This document shows positions 47,180 to 56,339 of a stretch of DNA of 64,000 nt, piece by piece. A program made the position numbers and the translations under genes. Within the stretch, counting starts at the first letter, position 1. Each line of letters opens with the position of its first letter. Below the pieces are notes generated by a model. That model searched no databases. It worked only from the letters and a program-made list of their open reading frames with translations, and was not told the DNA's origin. This DNA is from Morinoia aosen (taxonomy: Eukaryota > Arthropoda > Malacostraca > Amphipoda > Talitridae), in assembly GCA_030386875.1 (NCBI GenBank), contig CM059556.1:37612964-37676963 (forward strand), in the 5' to 3' direction.

Positions 47180-47552
47180 ACCTCACACTATAGTACTAAC
47201 TAGAGGTAGATATCACGGTATAGTACTAGCTAGAGGTAGATCTCATGCTATAGTGTAGTGGTCTCACGCTATAGTACTAGCTAGACGTAGATCTCATGCT
47301 ATAGTGTGGTGGCCTCACGCTATAGTACTAGCTAGAGGTAGATCTCATACTACAGTGCGATAGATCTCATGCTATAGTGTGGTGGCCTCACGCTATAGTT
47401 CTAGCTAGAGGTAGATCTCATACTACAGTGCGGTAGATCTCATGCTATAGTGTGGTGGCCTCCCGCTATAGTACTAGCTAGACGTAGATCTCATGCTATA
47501 GTGTGGTGGCCTCACGCTATAGTATTAGCTAGAGGTAGATCTCATACTACAG
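47180..47552. repeat. Compound tandem repeat (left part), interrupted at 47553
   Basis: Alternating sub-units AGATCTCATGCTATAGTG, GTGGCCTCACGCTATAGTAC, TAGCTAGAGGTAGATCTCAT and ACTACAGTGCGGTAG. The same compound repeat resumes at 49365 after a 1.8 kb insert. Confidence 0.9.
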
Positions 47553-49364
47553 TGTCTTAGGAAATAATTGATATTAGGCATATATAAGCAGCATAGGCAC
47601 GACGCAGCCGGCAACCGGCAACCGGAAGGACGCTGTGCGGGCCGAGGGAGCTCGGAAAGGCAGGATAGGAGGAGAAGGGAGAAGTACGTAGAGGGTAGCG
47701 TCTGTGTAAAGAGCTAGCTCGAAAACTACACGTAGTATCACACAAGGGCAACTTGGTTGTGTAGTATAAGAAAACAATAGGTTAAAAGTAATTACCAACG
47801 AGAAGGGGAACTATGGAAAATATGCATCTCAGAAGAATATGTTAGAGGGAAATGCGCGTAGCAATACCAAGTTTTGTGACACAGGGAACACGTCAGAGGT
47901 GACGCGTGAGAAGCACCCAATCGCGAGATGCTACGTCACTAAAAATTTTAGCGGGCATCCCGCACCATCAACGATGCGCATCCTTTGTGCGGGGGAGGTA
48001 TAAAAGGCTAGAAGGAGGTAGAACGAGAACCGGCCTATTTGACTGGTGCAGTGGCAAGGATGTAGGCTTCCTGACGGCCAGAGGGGAGGTGAGGATACGT
48101 GGTTTAAATTATCGATAATTCATGTGGAGTCATCGAAACGTAGTACGTCTAACTTCTGGACGCAGTGATTTGCAGAATGCTAATTATTGGTATTTGCATT
48201 TTTTGATTACATTGATTCTCTCAAACAGGATGGTTTGCATTGGGCTTTTAGTATGACGGTGAAATGATCATTTCTCATAGGGGATTTGTTTTGAGACGGC
48301 ATAAAATGGGGAATCAGAATATTCGTGCTTTATTATTGAAGTACAGGCTTGATGTTTTTATGTAACAAAGTGCTGGGTGATTTATTTTGTGAAGCGGGGT
48401 AAAATACTCATCCGGATTGATTTCAGAGGGAAATAAATTATGATTGATTTTGAGAATTAAAGGAGAGTAAAGAAGTAATTCAATCAATGCCATGTGAAAT
48501 AGGTGTATTGCAGGGAATAAAAAAAATTCAAAGATGATCATTGTTCACAGGCGAGTTGGGGTAGCTGGCCTGCGCGGCAGCTGAGATATCGCGGAGACGT
48601 GGGCTGTGTACGCCTAACATCCGAGGGCCTGTAGCGCCACAACCGGCCGAGCGCTCGCAGCCTTGCAGCGGGCAGCCAGCCTGGTATTCAACGCTAATGT
48701 GGAAGCCTGGAGGCTGTGTTCGAGCCTCAACAGGCCGACGACAGGGAATTAACTCCAGTTGTAATTGTGAAGAAGGAAAGAAGCAGAGGCACGCAGGGAA
48801 GTGAAAATTCATTCTGGCGCGCTGTGTTCATGATGAGTTAGGTAGCGAGCTCGCAGGTGGTAAATTTCGGAGAAGCAAAGGAAGAAGATGTACACTGAAC
48901 AGTGCAAGTCCATTTTGGCGCGCAGTGAGAAATATGAATTGGGCAGTCTATGAAGTTTGATGGCAACTAACACCTTGCTGCGACTACCAGGTTCTATTCC
49001 CTTTTGGCATCACCATTTATTTCATGTGTGCGCTAGCCAGGATGTTCTTTTTATGCTTCAAATTTATTTTTGTTTGTACGTAATCTCCCTGTTTGACGGT
49101 CACCAAGAAACGGTGTTTCGCGTTAAATCATGTGAACGTTCGCTGGCATTCAATAATTTTCGAGCCTGAATCTCTCATTTCATGTGTCATATTCAAATCC
49201 ACGTGTTCATCTTAAACAGAATGTGTTTTAATCTTTCAATGCTTTTTATTTTCCATACTTATTATGTGGGTACCATGCAAGCACAGAGGTTTACTATATT
49301 CATAATGTGTGGGGGTTGAAATTCCCTCTGCGTTACGTGCTCAGAGAGCATTGTTTTCGCGACA
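47553..49364. mobile_element. Probable solo LTR (1.81 kb) inserted in a tandem repeat
   Basis: The compound repeat reads ...ACTACAGTG up to the junction and resumes as AGTGCGGTAGATCTC at 49365, so everything between is an insertion. Its ends are TGTC...GACA if taken from 47553 to 49364 (2 bp AG shared at both flanks). If taken from 47555, the ends are TC...CA and a 4 bp AGTG is duplicated, as Gypsy-type integrases make. A TATA box (TATAAAAG, 47999) is followed by AATAAA signals near 48432 and 48516, as in U3-R of an LTR. Length (about 1.8 kb) and terminal TGT...GACA are like the LTRs of the intact element nearby, though the bodies are not obviously similar. No coding domain inside. A solo LTR formed by LTR-LTR recombination is the best reading. 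Confidence 0.6.
47999..48006 (+). promoter_or_regulatory. TATA box in probable solo LTR
   Basis: TATAAAAG in a locally GC-rich context (GGGGGAGGTATAAAAGGC), about 446 bases into the insertion. It is a plausible LTR promoter; no initiator element can be assigned with confidence. Confidence 0.5.
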
Positions 49365-49480
49365 AGTGCGGTAGATCTCATGCTATAGCGTGGTGGCCTC
49401 ACGCCATAGTACTAGCTAGAGTTAGATCTCATACTACAGTGCGGTAGACATCACATCACGCTGTGGCAGCACCGGGAAAC
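49365..49480. repeat. Compound tandem repeat (right part) and flank of the Gypsy element
   Basis: The compound repeat continues with AGTGCGGTAGATCTCATGCT and GTGGCCTCACGCCATAGTAC until about 49450. The next 30 bases lead to the AAAC target site (49477-49480) of the Gypsy insertion. Confidence 0.8.
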
Positions 49481-51265
49481 TGTTGGGAAAGATTTAATTT
49501 TGGAAATTTAACTAATTTATGTCCTTTTTTGTAATTGTGTGTTATAAATTTTGGTGCTCACTCAATGCTTACCTAAAATTTTGTTCGGTAAAATGTCTTT
49601 GCAAATCCCAGCGGCACAGAAGGGGTCTCTTCACCAAATGTTTGGTTAAAATAAATGTTAGGGGTAGGCGACCATTAGATGTGTGTTGTTTCAGGCGAGG
49701 TGGGTAGATTACGCTATCAAGAATTTGACGGTGTAAGCAGTCCTCTAGGCCTCGGCAGAACCGCCTGTGGTGAGGGTTAATTGCACAGGCCTCGAAACTA
49801 CAAACACAGTGGTCGACAGATTTAAGGGTCCAAACACTTGAGCATGAGAACCCTTAGAGCGATACAGTTTCCACGAGAAGTGTTGTCAAAAAAAAAAAAA
49901 AAATACAGGGGAAAGATGTAGAAGGGCCAACGGCTCTCAGCGAGAATCCCGGGAAACCTCATAAGGGCGGAGTCAGAAGTTCACGCCGAAAGACTCTAAG
50001 CCAATACAAACGACCCTGAATACCCTTTCAAAAGTCGATTGGTCGATACGGAAAAGGAGAGAACCGCGCTCTTGAGCACAGCGTCATTACTGAGGGAGTG
50101 AATTCAGTCTGCGTCGACGGGCGTCGTGAGAAGTGCGTTTCTTTTATCAAGTGCAATACTGGAAATATAATTTAAAAAAAAAAATGAGCAATACGTAGTT
50201 AATTTGGTAAAATCGTTTTTGGGGAATTTGCTAATCCAAAATTTTCTCTTTCCATTTTGCAGAGAAGAAATCTCACACAAGACCACTGTGGATGAGATGT
50301 AGAAAGTTATAAGAAAGTTTAAACGTCGATGGGCCGGGTAAGACTCATGTTACTCATTCGCGATATATGCTGTTAAAAGGATGTATACATATGATGATAA
50401 ATTTGCGCCGTTCAATTAAATATGGCAAGAAAATATTGTGAATATGAGTGAGGTAGATGTAATACAAAATTAATGCCCCTTTATTGAATGAAAGATGAAT
50501 ATATTTGAGGAAACGTGATTGACGCTATAATGAGTAACAAGTCATAATTCAAATTTCAGGTGGGAAGGTAAAACTGGATTAACTGGATTAACTGGATTAA
50601 ACGTACTACAAGGCAAGAAGATTCTCGGGAGTGCCGGGATCAGCATTTCGCAACAGACTTTCTGTGTACTGTGCACAAGACAGAAATTTGAACTGAAGTT
50701 GTTAGTAAAGGAACAATTCTGTGGTTTGAAGTGAGACCACCTTCTGTGCTGCGGGAACGCAAATGTTGGCAGGCCTCATTTGTGGCATTTTATGTAGGAG
50801 CAATATATGGGGAAGCTGGCCAGCGGTAGCACTTATTGTCATTCTGTTATGTAAGCTGTTAACACATGAAATTTCTAGAATTCCGTTACTCAATCTACAC
50901 CAGTTCTAATGCCGTACATTGCGTGTGCTGATCGGTATTCTGTATGATGTATTGCCGTAAATTATAAATTAAGTGAATTTTCACGTGTATAAAATACCCC
51001 CCAAATTTAGTAGCAAGCAGCCCTCATCATAATTGATGCGCTCTGGAAACGCGCATTGAGTAAGTCGAGTTCCACGTACATCGGTGAGTACTGCCCAATT
51101 TTAGTATACACATTTTGTAGTAGTGTTGATTTGTTTGGGCTTGCCCATAAATTTTCCTTGTGTTTCCTGTGCATTTCATTGAGGTATGCCAACCCCTCAA
51201 GCGAGCATTGGTCTTCTCATTAGTGTAAATTAATGAGAGACGAGGCAGACAGCCTTCTCGTGACA
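49481..51265 (+). repeat. 5' LTR, 1785 bp
   Basis: Starts TGTTGGGAAAGATTTAATTT and ends CTTCTCGTGACA. It differs from the 3' LTR, as far as I can read, only by A instead of G at 51062 and by 16 instead of 15 A in the run near 49888-49903. The length is long for Gypsy elements. It contains a small ACTGGATTA triplication near 50574 and an oligo-A run near 50172. Confidence 0.97.
50988..50995 (+). promoter_or_regulatory. Candidate LTR TATA box
   Basis: TATAAAAT about 1.5 kb into the LTR, preceded by CACGTG at 50982-50987. Transcription would then start around 51015-51025 and R/U5 would be only about 250 bases. The twin copy lies near 60422 in the 3' LTR. Inference from sequence only. Confidence 0.45.
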
Positions 51266-51273
51266 TCACCATT

Positions 51274-51291
51274 TGGCTGAGATCAACACGA
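51274..51291 (+). other. Candidate primer-binding site
   Basis: TGGCTGAGATCAACACGA lies 8 bases after the 5' LTR. TGG is complementary to the universal tRNA CCA end, and the following bases would pair with a tRNA acceptor stem. I cannot assign the tRNA species. Confidence 0.45.
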
Positions 51292-51639
51292 TCGCCTTGT
51301 AATATTTTGATTTTTGTGAGTGTAGTATAACAAGTGCATTGTATTTTTATTTGCGTGATTATTTCATGTGCAAAAACGTACAGAAATTCAGTAGAGGTAC
51401 ATAATTCGTAGTGATTATTTCTGTGTTCCGGTGTGAGAAGCCAACAAGCACGCTGCCATATAGATAAAGAAAGTGAAAGTGTTTATAAAAGTGATAAGAT
51501 TCAGTAAGAAAATTCTGGTGTGTTCACACGATAATTTCAAAGTTTCAGTAAAAGATTTTACAGTGAGTAGGTTTGAAAATATTTGAGTGATCGCAAAATT
51601 TTGAGTTTTGGAAAAGGTGAATTGGAGAAAATCGCCACC

Positions 51640-52662
51640 ATGCCTGCACGGGGGAGAAGGAACAACGCAAGGGGGAACGGACGAGTGGCGCCACCACAAC
51701 CTGAAGAGGAAGAAGTAGTTAACATGCCCGTGGTAACGAGTTGCGTGGGTGCCATTGGGGCCAAGTTTAGGAGAGGCGACGATGTTGGGGAACATATGGC
51801 GAGGTTGAAGTTTTTGACGGGCAATCTGAATAACAGCGAGCAGGTGAAAGCCTTCTTCCTATGCCTAGGTCAACAAGAGGCAAAGGAGTGCAATCTAATA
51901 ATTGATACACTAACGAACCTGCGAGAAGCAGAAACATGGCTGCGCTCTTACGCCGATCAAGTTGAACATCCGACGCAAGCGCTGTTTGAAATAGTGACCA
52001 AGAAGCAAACAAGCCGAGAAGGAGTTTCAGAATACCTGACGCGCCTGGAAAGGCTGTACAACGAGAATTATCTAGAAAATCCGGAACGAATCCTTGTGGA
52101 TTTGATGTGGCTCGGATTAAGGGAGAACATCACAAGACCATTTCGAAGTGATGCGCGACCTACGACAGTACAAGAACTGAGAGACATGGCAATCGAAGTG
52201 GAAAATCGACGGATAGTACCAGTACCAAGGGAAACGACAGAGAAGAGGGAACCGGAGAGAGAGAGAGCGCAGCGAAGCGAGAGGAGGCCACAGCATGAGC
52301 CTGCACGTGTCGGCCATACGATGCGGCATTCACCACAACGGCCTAGAGGGTACCGCCATGAAGTGCCACCCTGGAGAGAAAGGAACAGACAGATAAGACA
52401 CTCTCCTTATCATCGAAGAGGAAATTATGAAGCACCCCACTGGAGCGAAAAAGGCAGACTTAGGAGTCATCAGCACCAAATATACCACGCAAGGGAGCCA
52501 CAGCCGCATCGGGAAGTGCCACCTGCACCTGCAATGGACTTGGCACAGTATAAAGCGGTGCCACCGCCGTGCGTAAACTGTGGAAAATTTGGGCACCTAA
52601 GAGCTGATTGCAGAGTGCAACATTTTGCAGGACAGCCAAAAAACGGGATAGGAGACCGTTAG
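51640..52662 (+). CDS. gag: Gag of Ty3/Gypsy element (capsid and CCHC nucleocapsid)
   Basis: Structural protein that forms the cytoplasmic virus-like particle and packages element RNA; 340 residues. The start at 51640 is chosen because its ATG sits in GCCACCATGC; the frame is open for 19 further codons upstream but without an ATG. Residues about 45-185 form the retrotransposon capsid-type region (EHMARLKFLTGN, VTKKQTSREGVSEYLTRLER, ELRDMAIEVENRR). Residues 185-300 are very rich in Arg, His, Pro and Gln, likely RNA-binding. A zinc knuckle CVNCGKFGHLRADC (C-X2-C-X4-H-X4-C) lies at 311-324. The last 55 bases overlap pol, with a slippery heptamer at 52638. A CCHC knuckle is absent from many insect Gypsy and 17.6-like Gag proteins, which helps classification. 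Undamaged. Confidence 0.93.
   Translation: MPARGRRNNARGNGRVAPPQPEEEEVVNMPVVTSCVGAIGAKFRRGDDVGEHMARLKFLTGNLNNSEQVKAFFLCLGQQEAKECNLIIDTLTNLREAETWLRSYADQVEHPTQALFEIVTKKQTSREGVSEYLTRLERLYNENYLENPERILVDLMWLGLRENITRPFRSDARPTTVQELRDMAIEVENRRIVPVPRETTEKREPERERAQRSERRPQHEPARVGHTMRHSPQRPRGYRHEVPPWRERNRQIRHSPYHRRGNYEAPHWSEKGRLRSHQHQIYHAREPQPHREVPPAPAMDLAQYKAVPPPCVNCGKFGHLRADCRVQHFAGQPKNGIGDR
52638..52644 (+). promoter_or_regulatory. -1 ribosomal frameshift site A AAA AAC
   Basis: The heptamer AAAAAAC is in the exact gag phase required for -1 slippage (A AAA AAC, codons Lys-Asn). After slippage the next codon is CGG at 52644, which leads straight into the pol frame (RDRRPLAP). Six bases downstream GGAG (52651-52654) can pair with CTCC (52663-52666), and GGGAT (52645) with ATCCC (52675), forming a possible stimulatory stem. 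The pol frame has no ATG before the protease, so slippage rather than reinitiation is the likely route. Confidence 0.85.
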
Positions 52663-55600
52663 CTCCACTAATAAATCCCAGCGTGACGCTCCAAGTGAAT
52701 GGCACACCCGTTACCGCGCTTCTTGATACCGGAGCAAATATATGCTTGGTTAAAGAGCGTGTGGTTGCGGGAATTAAAAATGCTAGTGTGAAAGGAACAT
52801 CAACTGCATTAAAAACAATTGGAGATGAACCCGTGCCGGTGCTGGGAAAGATTAATGTGCCAATCAAAGTTAACGGTCAGAAAATTGTACAGAGATGTTT
52901 TGTTGTGCGGGAAAATGCATTCCCAGGAGACCTGCTAATAGGAGTGGAAGTAATGAACAAAGTCAACGCAAAGCTAGACTTCGGAAAATGTAGGGCATCA
53001 TTCTTTGGCACTTACGTGAACATGTTTTCAGCACCAGGACACGCTTCTCCGAAAATTCAGTGTGTAACGCGGGAAGAAACATCAATCACTCTGGCTGAGG
53101 ATATTACAGTAAAGCCTCGCGTGCAAACCATGGTGAAGTGCCGAGCAGATGGCAAGTTTGATGGGAAGGAAGTAATTTTAGAGCCTAGAATTAAGTGGGC
53201 GCCGTACGTCGGAGCCACCGCTGCAAAGGTACAAAACGGGTATGTTTTGATGCCTGTACTTAACCCTTTTGCCGAAGAAATCGCTCTGACTGAAGGAGCA
53301 ATAATTGCAACGTGCCACGAAATCTCGAATGAAGCTGCAACTGCAGAAGAAAACAATGTGGAAAATAGCGAAGCAGAAAATCGCCGCAGAGAGAAGCGCT
53401 TTCAGCAAATTGATGAGCTTGACCTCAGTTACTTGGATGCTGAAAAACAAGAACAAGTTAGGAACCTGCTGAAGGAATATCACAAGACAATTAGTGCAGA
53501 CGAGATGGATATTGGCCACGTCAAGGGAGTGAAATACAAAATTTTGCTGAGTGATTACAGGCCAATTCAAACGAAAGGGTGGCGTATTCCGTACACCAGC
53601 CAAGAAATTATTGATAAAAAGGTCTCGGAGATGATCGAAAGTGGAGTTGTGCAAGAGAGTACAAGTGCTTGGAAGAATCCCCTCGTACTCGTGAAGAAAC
53701 CTGGAGGAGGCCACAGAATTTGCCTTGATCTGCGAGCTGTGAACATGCGAGTGGTGAACGAACATTACCCGATTCCCAACATCATAGGAACCCTGGAAGA
53801 AGTTGCTGGGAAAGAGTACTATTCCATTGTCGATGCAAAATCAGCCTTCCATCAAATTGAGCTAGATGAAGAAAGTAAGCAGTACACTGCATTTCAGACT
53901 CGACAGGGCAACTTCGAGTACGCTCGGCTGCCTATGGGACTCAAGTGCTCAACATCAGTGTACCAGAGAGTAATTTGTCATGTTCTGAAAAGGCAGCTTG
54001 GAAAATTCGCCGCTATTTATTTGGACGATGTGTGCGTTAGCTCTATGACTTTTGAGAGCCACCTAGAAAATTTGAGAGAAGTGTTACACGAGTTTCAATG
54101 TGCCGGAGTCAAAATAGGCTTGGACAAGTGCAAGTTTGCGCAAAAACAAGTGAAGTACCTAGGATGTTACATCAGTCGTGAGGGACTCATTCCGGACCCC
54201 AAAAATGTTGAGGCCATGCAAAATTACCCTAGGCCGACGACTGCACGCAAAGTCCGCTCGTTTGTAGCAGCGCTCAACTTCTATCGGCGGTTCATCCCGC
54301 ACTTTGCCACAACCGCTGCACCTCTTAATGCACTGACTAAGAAGGGCCAAAAATTCAAGTGGAATGAACAACACGAACAAGCCTTCTGTAAACTTAAGCA
54401 GCTCATGATAGAAGCTCCAGTTCTGAAGAAACCTTCTCTAAATGAGACGTATTACTTGAGCTGTGATGCCTCAAACGAGGGCTCGGGCGCAGTGCTTGCT
54501 CAGAAATGTGAGGGCAAGGAACAACCGATTGGATACTTCAGCAAAAGATTCAATGATGCTGAAAAACGTTATTCAATTACGGAGCGTGAAGGGTTGGCAG
54601 TGGTTGCCGCTGTAAATCACTTCTCACCTTATCTGTACGGCAATAAATTTGTTGTGATCACAGATCACACTGCCCTCAAATATTTGTTCAAAGGTAAGAA
54701 CACCAAGAACAATAGAATTATGAGGTGGGCACTAACTCTCTCACAGTATGATTTTGAGGTGATTTATCGGCCAGGAACTCAGAACGTGGTGCCCGACGCA
54801 TTGTCGAGAAATATTGCGAACGACAACGAAGAAGAAAATCCAGACGGCGAAGCACCTAAAACAGTGTTCGTCACGACGATGATAAATGAAGCGCCCAATG
54901 TACAAGAGGCGGAAGGTAGTTTGCAGAAAGAAAATGTGAGAGCAGAACAGTTGAAAGATCCCGTTTGGGGGCCAGTTCTGAGGTATCTTGAAGGTGACAA
55001 ATTAGGGGACGCTCCAAGTCTTGCTCTAAAACCCGAAATCTTCACCGACGAAGGCATATTGTATTTCAGAAAAACACAACGAAAGCCTAATAGAACAAGG
55101 CACTTAATCGTTGTGCCAGACGCTCTGAGGGAAGCAGCAATAACGTTAGCGCATGATAGCACAATCGCTGCACACCAAGGTCGTGCTAAAACGTGGAAAA
55201 AGCTCATGGAATTTGGGTACTGGATTAACATGTCTCGCGACGTTAACAAATACATCGATTCGTGCATGCAGTGCCAGAAGCGTAAGATCAACAATCGCAT
55301 TTGTGTTAGCATGGGTTCATTCCCTGAAATTGACAAGCCTCTGGACAGAATAGGTGTTGATTTAATAGAAATGCCAGTCTCGAATGAGGGCCACAAGTAC
55401 ATCTTGACCGTGGTTGATCACTTCAGCAGATATGTTGCAGCTTTCCCACTCAGAAGCAAGACAACTGAGGAAGTGACTCGAGCGTTAACTAAATTCGTAA
55501 CCACGTATGGCCCTGCGAAAGCGCTCGTCTCAGACAGAGGTACCGAGTTCACGTCAGCTTTGTTCAGAAATGTGTGTGAAAAATTGAAAATAAAATACTA

Positions 55601-56339
55601 CAACACATCTGCGTATCATCCGCAATCAAATGGGATGACGGAACGTCAGAACAAGAACATCAAAACAGTTCTGTCTCACCTCGCAGCCAGCGATCAACCA
55701 TCGTGGCATGATGCTTTGCCGTGGACATGCTTGGCACTGAACACAAGTTATCAAAGTGTTATTGAAGAAATACCGTATTATTTATTCTTTGGTAGGGATG
55801 CAGAAATTCCTGTTGTTGACTGGTTAAAAACCCCTCGCATGGATTATTCTCTTGGGGACAATTACAGTGCCGAGGTGAGCGCCCGACTTCACAATGCGTT
55901 CAAAGTAGTGAAGGCCAAGTCCAAGGCTTCACACGACAAGTCGGTGCAAATGAAGGAAAGAGGTGTGAAAAACAACCAGGTGGAGAGCGGAGATATTGTT
56001 TTATTGCACAATCCGACAGGAAATGCTGAAGCTGCACACGCGTGGCCTACCGACTGGTTGGGCCCGTACCGTGTCCTTGAAAGGAATGCCACAAATGCGA
56101 CCATTAAAGCACTATATAGTAACCGACAAGAAAGGGTTCATTTGGATAGATTGAAAGTTGCTTTCCTACGGGGTGAGGCGTTTCCCGGCACGTCGGACGT
56201 CGCAGCTGAACCAGGGAATGGAAACGGATATGAAACTATTGAGAGAGACGATGAGGACCTGAGGACAGAGAACCACGTAAGCGCGAGAGCTGCGTTCAAG
56301 GAGCGGCGAAGCTACAATTTGCGTTCAAGATGTAGGTGA
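52644..56339 (+). CDS. pol: Pol of Ty3/Gypsy element: protease, reverse transcriptase, RNase H, integrase
   Basis: Expressed as Gag-Pol by -1 frameshifting. The open frame begins at 52608, and residue numbers below count from there (1243 in total). Aspartic protease: LLDTGAN, catalytic Asp40. Reverse transcriptase: YPIPNI, YYSIVDAKSAFHQIELDEE, LPMGLKCS and YLDD at 471-474, with the connection FVAALNFYRRFIPHF after it. RNase H: LSCDASNEGSGAVLAQ (Asp620), Glu661 in TEREGLAVVAA, Asp686 in VITDHTALKYL. Integrase: HHCC zinc finger H849, H856, C886, C889; catalytic core Asp918 (GVDLIEM), Asp976 (VSDRGTEF) and Glu1012 (GMTERQNKN), with the canonical 35 residues between the last two; a C-terminal GPYRVLERN motif near 1152. 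No stops or frameshifts. Integrates cDNA in the nucleus after reverse transcription in particles. Confidence 0.97.
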   Translation, partial: RDRRPLAPLINPSVTLQVNGTPVTALLDTGANICLVKERVVAGIKNASVKGTSTALKTIGDEPVPVLGKINVPIKVNGQKIVQRCFVVRENAFPGDLLIGVEVMNKVNAKLDFGKCRASFFGTYVNMFSAPGHASPKIQCVTREETSITLAEDITVKPRVQTMVKCRADGKFDGKEVILEPRIKWAPYVGATAAKVQNGYVLMPVLNPFAEEIALTEGAIIATCHEISNEAATAEENNVENSEAENRRREKRFQQIDELDLSYLDAEKQEQVRNLLKEYHKTISADEMDIGHVKGVKYKILLSDYRPIQTKGWRIPYTSQEIIDKKVSEMIESGVVQESTSAWKNPLVLVKKPGGGHRICLDLRAVNMRVVNEHYPIPNIIGTLEEVAGKEYYSIVDAKSAFHQIELDEESKQYTAFQTRQGNFEYARLPMGLKCSTSVYQRVICHVLKRQLGKFAAIYLDDVCVSSMTFESHLENLREVLHEFQCAGVKIGLDKCKFAQKQVKYLGCYISREGLIPDPKNVEAMQNYPRPTTARKVRSFVAALNFYRRFIPHFATTAAPLNALTKKGQKFKWNEQHEQAFCKLKQLMIEAPVLKKPSLNETYYLSCDASNEGSGAVLAQKCEGKEQPIGYFSKRFNDAEKRYSITEREGLAVVAAVNHFSPYLYGNKFVVITDHTALKYLFKGKNTKNNRIMRWALTLSQYDFEVIYRPGTQNVVPDALSRNIANDNEEENPDGEAPKTVFVTTMINEAPNVQEAEGSLQKENVRAEQLKDPVWGPVLRYLEGDKLGDAPSLALKPEIFTDEGILYFRKTQRKPNRTRHLIVVPDALREAAITLAHDSTIAAHQGRAKTWKKLMEFGYWINMSRDVNKYIDSCMQCQKRKINNRICVSMGSFPEIDKPLDRIGVDLIEMPVSNEGHKYILTVVDHFSRYVAAFPLRSKTTEEVTRALTKFVTTYGPAKALVSDRGTEFTSALFRNVCEKLKIKYYNTSAYHPQSNGMTERQNKNIKTVLSHLAASDQPSWHDALPWTCLALNTSYQSVIEEIPYYLFFGRDAEIPVVDWLKTPRMDYSLGDNYSAEVSARLHNAFKVVKAKSKASHDKSVQMKERGVKNNQVESGDIVLLHNPTGNAEAAHAWPTDWLGPYRVLERNATNATIKALYSNRQERVHLDRLKVAFLRGEAFPGTSDVAAEPGNGNGYETIERDDEDLRTENHVSARAAFKERRSYNLRSRCR

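Noticed and set aside
52608-52643. Independent start of pol by reinitiation
   Set aside because: No ATG precedes the protease in the pol frame, while a perfectly phased slippery heptamer is present.
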